From: Strigamia acuminata
Lineage: Eukaryota > Arthropoda > Chilopoda > Geophilomorpha > Linotaeniidae
DNA: 64,000 nucleotides
Direction: 5' to 3'
NCBI GenBank assembly: GCA_949358305.1
Contig: OX442314.1
Span: forward strand, 57,669,369 to 57,733,368
Shown here: in pieces, positions 51,106-60,916 of the stretch
Position numbering within the stretch: the first letter of the stretch is position 1
How the letters are laid out: each line of letters begins with the position of its first letter
Translations under genes and position numbers: made by a program
The notes under the pieces: model-generated
Seen by the model: the letters and a program-made list of their open reading frames with translations, nothing else
What the model was told of the DNA's origin: nothing
Database searches by the model: none

Positions 51106-53961
51106 TTGGATGCATACTTCTGCTTCGAAGACTGTGCCACCAACATTGAAGTCTGTGACACCATCGATTTCTCAGTCATCCTCCATCCATCATCTTCCCG
51201 ACCGACTTCACCAGTTGAACCAGTTAAACCAGCGACCGTCAATCAACAATCAACAACTCCAGTCAAGTCTACACCTGCTAAGCCTGAAGGAAAGATTGTG
51301 GAAGCAAGTACGAAACATTTCCTATTGGATGGCTATCCACATATCACGTATCCTCATGCCGTTAATCTGTCCCGTGCCCGTCACCATGCCCAGGAAGCTC
51401 TGGCCTTTCGAGTTTATGGCATCCAAATAATAAATTTCTGCAATTGGGTTTATCCACATTGTGAGTATCACAATGCTAATCCTCATCCGCAAGCAGTCAG
51501 GAGCCGTGAAGATCACACCCAGATGCTTACTGAGCTTGATTGGACTTATATTAGATTTCATAATACCATTGCGTCGTCACAACTCTGTTGGTCACGAGTC
51601 CCTGCCCCGCACTTGATTAGCCATTTCTTATTACTTTGGCAATCTGTTTTCAACGTTCCAGATTATGCCATTGAAGTTCTTTTGAGATTTATATTGGCCA
51701 GTATTGCTTTCACTACTAATTTAACTGTTCCTTTGACTTCTTACAGACAAATTGTGAATTCTATATCGCCACAACTGAGTTTCACCAAATATGTAGTTTG
51801 CCTGAATTGTTTTTTCATTTACAAGAACCAAAATCTTACTGAAAAAATAGAAGGAACAATTTGTAGCAAAAAGTGCAGCAATGTGCTATTTCCACATCAT
51901 CCACATGCCACTAGACGAAAGTGTAATAAGACGTTGATGAAAACAATGAAAACGCATAACGGTAAGCAGAAATTTGTGGCTTCTAAAACCTTTTGTTACA
52001 GGTCATTACAAACAACACTTCAAGAATTTCTGCTTCGACCAAATTTTCTGAATCGCTGCAATTCATGGACTCAACGGGATATTGATGAAGACTACATTGC
52101 AGATGTGTACGATGGGGAATTGTAGAAAGAATTCATTTCAAATGGGCATTTCAAAAACAATTCTGACATTGGCGTTATGATCAACGTTGATTGGTTTCAG
52201 CCATTCAAATTTGTGAATTACAGCATCGGAAGCGATATATCTTGTAATTTTAAATTTGCCTCGAGAAGAAAGATTCCTTGCAGAGAATGTAATCCTAGTA
52301 GTAATTCCTCATTTTCGCAAAGAACCACCATTGAATACATTTTTAAAGCCATTGGTTGAAGAACTTCTTGAAGGATGTACCAATGGATTTCAATTTAAAA
52401 TTCACAATCAAGTTAATGCAACTGTAAGTGCATTTTTTAGAATATATTTACGTTTCCTAATAATCAAAATTCATTCTCTCTTTTTAGAATATTAAAGTTT
52501 GGCTCATGTGTGTTGCGTGTGATCTTCCAGCAGGTCGTAAAACTTGTGGCTTTTTAAGTCACTCGGCACGTCTAGATTGCAGTAAATGCCTCAAGGTTTT
52601 TCCAGGTTCGAAAGTGCGTGGATTCCATGTACCTCAGGTTATAAATAATTTTGTTTTTTAAATTAGGATCAATTGGAGCAAAAGATTACTCTGGTTTTGA
52701 TAGAAATTCCTGGAAGAAACGAAAAATGGAAGATCATAAAAAAAAAATCAGACATATACAAGCTGACGGTACAACTTTAACAACGAAAAAGAAACAGAAT
52801 ATCTGATTCCATATTTTGATTCCAGTGTTGCTGGATTTGCCCTACATTGATATAATTCGTTATCATGTCATTGACCCAATGCATTGTCGCTTTTTAGGAA
52901 TTTCCAAGAAAATGATACACGAATGGATCAAGTCAGAGAAATTGACAAAAAAAGACTGAAGAAATGCAAAATATGCTGGATGATTTTGTTGTTCCTTCTT
53001 CTGTGGGCAGAATACCTCATAAACTATGAAATAATTTTAGTTCATTTACAGCTGATCAATGAAGAATATGGACCATAGTATTTTCTAATGTTTTACTTTA
53101 TAAACGTTTGCCAAAACAAGACATGGAATGCTGGAGAATCTTCGTTTTGGCTTGCTCAAAATTGTGCAAGAAAGTTCTTTCCAAGCAAGAAATTATACGC
53201 ATTGACAACTTGTTTTTAAGATTTTGTCGCAAGTGTGAATCGCTGTACGGAAAAACATTTATAACACCAAATATGCACATGCTGTGTCACTTGTGTGAGT
53301 GCATTGTAGACTATGGACCAATTTACTCATTTTGGTTGTTTAGTTTTGAAAGGTAAATATATTATGTAATAGTATCAAGTGATTTTTTTACTTATAAATA
53401 ATTTTATTTTTCAGGTATAACGGAATGCTCGGTTCACAAAAAACAAACAAAAGAGATGTGGAAGTGCAGTTTATGAAAAAGTTCCTGCAGACTGTTTACG
53501 TCAAGGATGAAGAAGACCAACTCCAAGATTTAGATGAAAACTTTGATGGGATTTTTAAAGATCTGAAGAAGGGCACACATCAGAGAGGCACCCTATCATC
53601 GATTCCAATTAAGCTATATTATAAAGTTATGTTTTCATTCATATCCAATTGTTGACAATGATTGGTCTGTCGACTTAACATCCTCTACAATAGCAAAAAA
53701 AGAAAATTATACATTTTCAGAATCAGACTTAATCAGCTAAAGAATGTTCATCATTTCATTTATAATCAACTTGCAACTCTCTTTATTTCTCCATCTGCAA
53801 AGCAACATATCTTAGGACATGGACAAAATATATTTGGTACTCATAAATCAAAAAGTGACCAATCATCGTACATTCTCGCCAATTGGTCTGCGTCTGATGA
53901 CAACATTGAAATTATTTCTGATAAATTACGACCCGGGAAACTCAGACATCTTGATTCTTGA
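51106..53961 (+). pseudogene. EnSpm/CACTA (TNP2-type) transposase, decayed multi-exon
   Basis: The first exon (51106-52125; an ATG is not essential here because the frame is open from 51079) starts with acidic and Pro-rich residues. It carries FLLDGYPHITY, then a TNP2 front half: CLNCFFIYKNQN, CSKKCSN, FCYRSLQTTLQEFLLRPNF and DEDYIADVYDG. A TAG replaces the expected Trp at 52123. Then follow VDWFQPFKFVNYS, a frame change near 52235, LNLPREERFLAENVILV, an intron at 52424-52487, CDLPAGRKTCGFLSHSARL, a second intron ending near 52667 and DYSGFDRNSW. Later blocks are IIRYHVIDPMHCRFLG, ITPNMHMLCHLCECIVDYGP, FWLFSFERYNGMLGSQKTN and LRPGKLRH. The order and spacing match animal EnSpm transposases. 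Inactivated. Confidence 0.8.
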
Positions 53962-54264
53962 TACATAAGCAAACGAATCTGACTCTGATCACTTTGTTGA
54001 AATCTCTTAATGAGGCTGAAATAGGCCAAAACAAAGAAATGTTAACTCAAATACTTTTAACAACAAGCCGAGGTGGACGACAGTTATTCAATACCCCAAA
54101 GGAAGAGGAAATGCATTGCCTACAGAAAAGAAAGAAGACTTAATTAATAGAGCTGGAAACAACCATCCGAAATGATGTAGAGGCGAAAAAATCATTTGTA
54201 AGCTTTTTCCTGTACATTCTTTGATTACTAGTAATTAATTCATTGTTATTTGGACTATTTATAG

Positions 54265-54632
54265 ACATCTACTTGTAAGTTGGTCGAATGTGGAGGATCC
54301 ACAATAGAAGACAGCATATTTCGAATGCTTAGAAAAATCAGCAATGATAAAGTTTATTCCCTTTACAACTGGATGGGAATGAATAGGAATAAGAACTGTC
54401 CAAAGAAATCGTCTTTTCCTAAGGATTATCCGACCATCTGTGAAGTCATTAAAGGTAACCAATTAAAGTGTTAAATTATGCAAATTAAAATATAATTTAT
54501 TTTTAATTTTTTATAGTCACTATAAAGTAGACTACAGTGGGTAATAATTGTACTGATGCGGAGTTCAAAACTAAAATGAAAAAATTCCTGGACGGTGCAG
54601 GCGATAGAAAAACCAAGTCTAACAAGAAGTAA
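54265..54632 (+). pseudogene. DUF4806-like ORF following EnSpm transposase
   Basis: Exon 54265-54454 (LVECGGSTIEDSIFRMLRKI, then YNWMGMNRN) and exon 54517-54632 (DAEFKTKMKKFLDGAGDR, stop at 54630) around a 62-bp intron (GTAACC to TATAG). The pattern of a Gly-Gly loop, a helix with RMLRKI, a NW-G motif and a final KxWLxxAxxR-like helix is that of DUF4806, a domain often found in proteins next to EnSpm-type transposases. An in-frame TAG (54529-54531) soon after the splice breaks it. Confidence 0.55.
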
Positions 54633-54851
54633 CAATAAATATACCTATTTGCCTATTTATATATGTACAGTAAACATAATTAACATTTTTTCTTAATCCA
54701 AATTTTAGATCAGCTCTCGGAAGATGATGTTCCACATGGACCACGCGAATAAATACATGTTTTTATTGTTAATAAAATCATTTTAATAAAAAATTTAACA
54801 ATCAGTCTTTTTTTCAAATCCAATGTCTAGAACAGGGTAAACTAGCCACTA

Positions 54852-55060
54852 TTGACAGATAAGCATAAGATTTTGCCTGCTGTCAGCTCAATAAAATTAG
54901 CTGCACAAGTGTTAAGTCATACAATCGCAGCTAGAATTTTTGCAGCAACATATAAACAAATAAATCACAATCCGTTTGCATTATGGGCAATAGCTAGGCT
55001 TAAATTCAATATTACATCAGAATTCTTAGACAGAGACAAGAGAATAAAGTGTCTATAAGA
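54852..55060 (+). pseudogene. P-element/THAP9-like fragment
   Basis: The ORF reads SSIKLAAQVLSHTIAARIFAA, the KxAAQVLSH motif of P-type transposases, then ATYKQINHNPFALWAIARL. Only this module remains. It is the same module as at 7305-7520 but from a different copy. Confidence 0.6.
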
Positions 55061-55369
55061 CAGCCAGCATGGATCTGTTAAGTTAAACGCAGTCTACAAA
55101 TTTGTATCAATATAAAAGATGAGAGTAAGGCAGTTTCCAATGCATAGAAATGATTGGTCACTTGATAATATTTCAAGTTTTATCACATTTTCTCTTCTTG
55201 ATCAGAATTTGCTAAAAAGTACGTATCAATCTTTATGATTATAAGAACATATTTATCAATGTTTCAATTGTTATGAACGAACTTCAACAAAATCGAAATC
55301 AATTGAGTGAATGACAACAATAATTTTGATAGCGAGTCATTTGTTAAGCGAAAACAAATTAAAAGGTGT

Positions 55370-55797
55370 TGGAAATAGCGAATTCGAATCCGTGTGCACC
55401 ATTCATTAAAGAATACTTTATAGTATTTATAGTAAGAACAATATTTTTCAACATTTATCGGAAAAAAAGAATTATTCTAGATTAAATTTATGCAACCTTT
55501 TCATAAAAAATAGGCGACAAAAATAAAGTTCCAGCACAAACACTTAGAAACATCAAAAAATGTAAATGCTACATTCATGTAGGAATGCAGTCTTACAATA
55601 CAATCACGTAAATGCCACAATCATAGAAGAATGTGGGCTAACAAAACAATGAGAATTGTAAATGCCACATTCCTTCTCGAATGCAGGCTTACAATACAAC
55701 TCAATGACGTAACAGAAATTTTCAAATGACCAGAGCTCTCTTCTGGTTTCACTGAGACAAGTCATGTGCTCAGTTTATCCAGGGGTGACCACGTGGA
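55370..55797 (+). repeat. Hairpin-rich dispersed repeat, copy 4 (truncated)
   Basis: Same subfamily as 47640-48050, with the TGTTGGAAATAGCG start, AAAGTTCCAGCACAAACACT, three hairpin units and CAGAGCTCTC. It ends at about 55797 within GGGGTGACCACGTGGAG, so it lacks the 3' half of the terminal stem. Confidence 0.75.
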
Positions 55798-56054
55798 GAC
55801 TGGCCAGGACATTTAACCGAATTTCATGTGAAAATGGCAATTATGTGACAAAAGACGACGGCTCATGTGGAAGATTAATTACCGGTAAACACAGTAGCAA
55901 GAAAAAAATCTAATTTTCAAACTTTGCGAATATTTAAATATGGTATATATCCATATCTAATATTTATCACCTCAAAAAATATTCCTGTTGGTGAGGAAAG
56001 TTCTTACAACTTAATTAATTGATGTTTAATTAATTAAATGCTAACTGTTTAGAT

Positions 56055-56300
56055 ATGGACACCATGTTAAAATTGCTCCATGCTGCATTCATAGAATGGA
56101 ATACAGTCTTACAACAGCAATATCATGCATTTGGTAAACGCTACACCCATAAACTAGAATGCAGGCTAACAATACCAAAGAATAAAATTCAAATTCAAAT
56201 CACTAGACCAGAGCTCTCATTCAGCACCACTGGAATAATAACTGACCAGTGGCCCAGGGGCAACCACGAGGAGGTAGAGAGTTGGATTTCCTGCCCCCAA
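56055..56300 (+). repeat. Hairpin-rich dispersed repeat, copy 5
   Basis: Diverged hairpin units (TGCTGCATTCATAGAATGGA and a second, GAATGCAGGCTAAC), CAGAGCTCTC, a perfect CCACTGG/CCAGTGG stem, and the terminal stem GGGGCA (56257-56262) with TGCCCC (56292-56297). Confidence 0.75.
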
Positions 56301-56379
56301 TTCACACAATAAAATATCTTCGTGAAATCTGCAATGAAACGAATGAAATTATCAAATTACGCCCACGAGGCTGACTAGA

Positions 56380-56965
56380 AATTACACAATGGCGGCGGCA
56401 ACGCCCTGGAAAATTGAACAAATAAAATAATAAAATTGTGTCCACACAACTCCTTGATTGAACACCTACCTATGTGAAAAGCTTGAAGTTAAATCAATGA
56501 ATAAATACCGAGTGGCGATGATTAACTAGAAAACGAAGGCTTCGAAAAACGTGTGCCAACTGACGGACAATGGCGGAGGCAACGGCCTCGTAAATTCAAC
56601 AAAGAAAAATCAAAATCGTGTCCATACAACTTCTTGATTGCACACCTACCAACGTGAAAAGCTTGAAATTAAATCAGTTTGAAGAAATTAATTTGAATAA
56701 ATACCCAGTGACGACGATGATAAACTAGAAAATGAAGACTTCGAAGAATGCGTGCCAACTGACGGAAGGAAGAACATCCTCGACGATAATGGCGACGGAA
56801 TCGGCCTGGCAAATTGAGCGAAGAAAAATCAAAATTGTGTCCACACAACTCCTTGAGTGTACACCTACCTGTAAAGCTTGAAACTAAATAAATTAATTTG
56901 AATAAATACCCAGTAATGACGATAAACTAGAAAACGAAGGCTTCGAAGAACGCGTGCTAACTGCC
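56380..56965. repeat. Tandem repeat, about 190-225 bp units
   Basis: Three degenerate head-to-tail units, each containing AATGGCG-type, GTGTCCACACAACTCCTTGA-type, AAAGCTTGAA and AAACTAGAAAACGAAGGCTT-type blocks. The AATGGCG blocks fall at about 56389, 56569 and 56788. No coding content. Unit length varies because of internal indels. Confidence 0.75.
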
Positions 56966-56970
56966 TCGAT

Positions 56971-57249
56971 GTGTTGGTTCGAGCGTCCTCTAGGAAAAAC
57001 TGCGTCAACGTTGTCGCGGTCAAAGACTGCCTGACGGATTTGTTAAGAATCGCTCCGACCGAACTGAAAATTCATTTTTGTAGTCGGGTTTTGGAAGATA
57101 ACTTCTCATTATTTTTTGGCGGCTTGGAAATTTGCGCACAGGATTTGCGAAACATCAGACTATTGTTGCACGACGCCTGGAATAAGCGAAGAGTGTTGTC
57201 CAGGTGTGTTTCTAAAAACATGGCCGGCGATATAGCGACTTCGAATTGA
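56971..57249 (+). CDS. Hypothetical ORF cut by element D
   Basis: 92 residues (NCVNVVAVKDCLTDLLRIAP, then FCSRVLEDNFSLFFGGLEIC) of regular, helical composition. The stop is about 55 bp before the LTR of element D, and the DNA between is also codon-like. It could be part of a host gene interrupted by D. No family recognised. Confidence 0.25.
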   Translation: MLVRASSRKNCVNVVAVKDCLTDLLRIAPTELKIHFCSRVLEDNFSLFFGGLEICAQDLRNIRLLLHDAWNKRRVLSRCVSKNMAGDIATSN

Positions 57250-57304
57250 ATTGGGATTTGTTGGAGGTCGTGGCAAAAGTGTGCATCGCTTCTGAACGAG
57301 AGAT

Positions 57305-57916
57305 TGTGGTGACCACGAAGTCACAAAAATGTTTTAATTAATCTTAACCTAATAAATAGTGATTTTAATATTCATAATGATATATTGTCAGATTATTGCG
57401 GGAAAACTAGCTATACTAGTTTTACCGTTTCTGCGGGACTGACGTAACAACGTCATACATTTGCATAATTCTCCGGATTTATGCAAATACGTCATTTCCG
57501 GTCCAGCCAGTATTTAAACCTGTGTCCGACCGGAAACCACTACTTTATAGATACCAGAGCAACATTAGCATCACCACCTCACCGTCAGGCCGTTTTTACC
57601 GGATTGATAGAGGATCGATGCCCGTTGCCAATTACATCTATAAATCAGAAGTCACAGATATTATCGTAGCAATACTACGATTGTAATATCTCCCGAAGCG
57701 AAGCGTTTGCGAACACGTGTTTCGCCAGACGCCATTACCCTAGACAACAGTAGAAGCCACGTGTAAGACTGCCGTGCAGCAACAAATCGTATCCGCCAGC
57801 AAGGATCCGAGACCACATTGTTAAGTATCATTATTGTATTATTACAAGTGTGAAATAAAGGGTGTTATTAGTAAGATATTGTGTTGAGTTTATTTACCGG
57901 AATCAAGGTTACGACA
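57305..57916 (+). repeat. Element D 5' LTR
   Basis: 612 bp from TGTGGTGACC to TTACGACA, inferred from the primer-binding site that follows and the TG/CA ends; no second LTR is available to confirm. It contains hairpins AAAACTAG/CTAGTTTT (near 57401) and TGACG/CGTCA, and AATAAA near 57855. Confidence 0.7.
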
Positions 57917-57918
57917 CG

Positions 57919-57936
57919 TGGGGGTCTGTCCGGGAT
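57919..57936 (+). other. Element D primer-binding site
   Basis: TGGGGGTCTGTCCGGGAT two bases after the LTR end, third member of the TGGGGG type seen in A and B. Confidence 0.75.
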
Positions 57937-58002
57937 AGTTTTGAACATTCAAACTATTTTAAACAAACGTATCTTACGGTTTGACATTTGCAAACTATCG
58001 AA

Positions 58003-59834
58003 ATGACGAAAAGCGGGAAAAATCGAAACCCTTCAACCGCAAGCGCCCGAAGAAAAGCCATGGAATCCGCCAAGGCAAGGGCCGAAGCATTAGCTAGTCC
58101 AGCGTTAGACAAGCAGCCACCGGAGCCGACGAAGGAAAAGACGACTGGAAAAACACCAGTCAACGAGAACCACGCGGAAAAACCACCCGAGAAAGTACCG
58201 ACCGATAAAACGCCGGCTAGTAAAGTACCCGCTAGCAAAAACCCAACGAATAAAACGCCAATAAACCAGCGAATCGAAGGAGAAGTCGAAGAAGAGGAAG
58301 AAGAAGAATCCGAACAAAGTCAGAACGGGTATAACCTATTCGACAATCAGGATAATCGCCAGAGTAATCGTGTCACGATCACACACGGTTATAATTCGAA
58401 GAAATCCCAGATCGATAGTTGTAAAGAAGCGTACGAACTCGCTCGACTGGAGGGAATCCCTTACGATGAAGAAGGGGACCCGCTAGCACAGATGAACATG
58501 ATCATTCGTCTTGCCAAAGAGCGAGCGGAAAAACGAGCCCTTAGAAGGGGTCGAAAAAGCGTAAAACGTCAAAAAACGAATAACCAAACGACGGACTCCT
58601 ACGATTCCACCCGAACATCCGACGCCGACGACGAAAGCGAGGCCGATTCCCTCAACTCGAAAGGAATCAACGTTCAAGGATGGGATAGTATAGTGAACGA
58701 GCCAGTCGAAATCCAGAACGAATTTCTGGAAGCCTTCCAACAGGACCGTCGAAATAATAAGGGTCAACAGTCGTGGGCAATCGCCCAATCCTTCGCTACG
58801 AGGGCTGGCCACACCAGTCAAACACCAAAGGATCCTAACGCAGAGATGATTAGACTGATAAATCAGCGAAACCACCTCAGAAACCAGCAAGGACGGAACA
58901 GGTTGGCAATGCCAAGCCTCGAGGATATCCAGACGGTACAAGCCAATGTCGACGCCGCGAATGAGGCGGAGAGAATGAAAACACAAGCCGCCAACGAAGC
59001 CGACCGAGAAGCCGCAAGACAAAAAGCACAACTTTACAGCGGGAGAAAGTCGACCATTTTGATCGGACAGAAGAACGGGGTCCTAACTGGAACAGCCATA
59101 AACGGAATTTTCCCCCCCGGAACACAACTGACCGAGTCGCAGCTAAACTCGACAACACCGACCTTGACCGACCCGAACTCGACCAACGATAATTTCCAAC
59201 GATTTGCGCCACAAAATGGAGCTACGTCCCCGAACTGTGGGAATCAATACCAAGCCGATCCCATAATGGAAGCTAGATTAAGAGCACTCGAGGAACGAGC
59301 ACGCGCCGACTCCCAGGTCAACCAAAATCGAAATCTGAGAAATCGCCCAAGACAAAACGAGAGCCTTCTTCGAAAATATTCCGCCGATCAATGGGCCTTA
59401 GAACAAAAGGACCGAAACATAAAATGGTCACAGTTGCGACTGATGAGATTCGACGGAACCTGGAGGGCCGGCAATAAATTCTTAGACGAAGTGGCACTCA
59501 CCATTTCACGACTCGGAGCCGAACCCGACGAGATGGTGGCAAAAGGGCTACCCGAAATATTAGTAGGGGAAGCCAGAGCCTGGTATGTGGAAGCAAAATT
59601 AAAAACTTGGGAACAGTTTGTCGTCGCTTTCAACAGTCAGTACGGCGAGACACAAAAAGAAATTAGACAGAGAGTCAGTCTCATGCTACAAGCCTCAGGA
59701 GAAGAGTTACGAGCCTATTTCCGACGAGCGAAAAGTTTGTTCAATGAGTTGGATACGCCACTCGACGAATATGCGCAAAACGTGATTTTCGAAAAGGGGT
59801 TAAACGACACCTCGAAGAAAGTACTGAGAGATAT
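58003..59834 (+). CDS. gag: Element D Gag, truncated by gap
   Basis: ATG 58003 (MTKSGKNRNPSTAS) begins a frame that stays open into the gap at 59835, giving 610 codons so far. The N-terminal third is Lys/Pro/Thr-rich and low complexity with an acidic run (EEEEEESEQ). A polar Asn/Gln/Arg-rich middle follows. The Gag core comes at about 460-610: FDGTWRAGNKFLDEV, AWYVEAKLKTWEQFVVAFNSQYGE, ELRAYFRRAKSLF and IFEKGL. The zinc knuckle and frameshift site would lie in or beyond the gap. Similarity to the element B core shows common descent. Confidence 0.88.
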
Positions 59835-60034
59835 NNNNNNNNNNNNNNNNNNNNNNNNNNNNNNNNNNNNNNNNNNNNNNNNNNNNNNNNNNNNNNNNNN
59901 NNNNNNNNNNNNNNNNNNNNNNNNNNNNNNNNNNNNNNNNNNNNNNNNNNNNNNNNNNNNNNNNNNNNNNNNNNNNNNNNNNNNNNNNNNNNNNNNNNNN
60001 NNNNNNNNNNNNNNNNNNNNNNNNNNNNNNNNNN
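59835..60034. other. Assembly gap (200 N)
   Basis: Unsequenced or unresolved bases of a round length, so true size is unknown. Sequences on either side may not be adjacent in the genome. Confidence 0.99.
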
Positions 60035-60760
60035 AATTACCGTAGATGGACCCATCGGAACGCAAACGCAAAGATTTGTTCTGTCCAGAGTAAACATATC
60101 CTGTTTTTCATTTGTGAACCCCGTAGCCACACCGAGACAAAGCGAAGTCGTTCGTTCTTATTTCTGACGATGCGGTGGCGATGATTTTACCTGAATTTGG
60201 ACATGAAATCTGGTTGTCTCAAGGAATTTGTAATATTTTACCGCAATTTCACAGCTTTTTGACATTTTTATTGAAACTCATTTTTGTTTTTTTTTGTAGT
60301 GTCGCCGAGCGTGTTAGGATTTTGCGTGATGTTGCCGAGTGAGTTTAGGCCTAGAAATCGAGGTAATGAAATGGTTAAACTATCGAATACAAATACTCCT
60401 GCTCTATGAAATTTATTTACTTAAAATAAAAAAATTTTTTTTTTTAAATGTTGGCTTTATTTTTCGTATTTAAACATTTTTAAATTTTTAATCAACTTAA
60501 TTTTAGCAATGGTTAAAATTTAAATCGAGTTTTCCAGGCTTAGGGCTTATTTTTGTACACGATTGATTTGCCCGTGTTACTTTTCAGTTTGGATTCCTTT
60601 CTATTGAGATATTCTGTGTCATCACATGCTTGTAGCGCCACCTGGCGCCTACGGTCATTTTATGCAAATAAAAATTGTACACGGGAACTTCCGTTTTGAC
60701 CATCACCACGCGTAGCTACTCAATCCTTTCGCTCTTACACAATCTCAAAGAATCTCGTCA
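60035..60760 (+). other. Region before copia, includes its 5' LTR
   Basis: No gene is seen. The LTR of the copia element must end at 60760 (CTCGTCA before the primer-binding site), but its start cannot be fixed without the other LTR; a TGTTAGGATTTT at about 60313 is one candidate. The region from 60400 to 60500 is an AT-rich run. Confidence 0.5.
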
Positions 60761-60775
60761 GGTTATGGGTCCAGG
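60761..60775 (+). other. Copia primer-binding site (half tRNA-iMet type)
   Basis: GGTTATGGGTCCAGG follows directly after the LTR CA. It closely resembles the site of Drosophila copia, which pairs with the anticodon-stem part of initiator tRNA-Met (half-tRNA priming). Confidence 0.7.
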
Positions 60776-60916
60776 GATGCTGTAAACTGTGCAAAATCAT
60801 CTGTTTTGAACTTTGTAGCCAGGTTTGATCTGAGGAAATTCAGAATTTGAACAATCAAATTAATTGCGGAAATATTCGTGTTTGCCACGCGGTAATCATT
60901 TTTTTGTGGACTAAAA

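Larger units (their letters stand above)
57305..60034 (+). mobile_element. Ty3/gypsy element D, 5' part up to assembly gap
   Basis: LTR 57305-57916, primer-binding site, gag, then a gap of 200 N. Pol and the 3' LTR are not present in the window; after the gap another sequence begins. The LTR starts TGTGGTGACC like that of B, but the body is different. The gag core is homologous to that of B. Confidence 0.8.
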
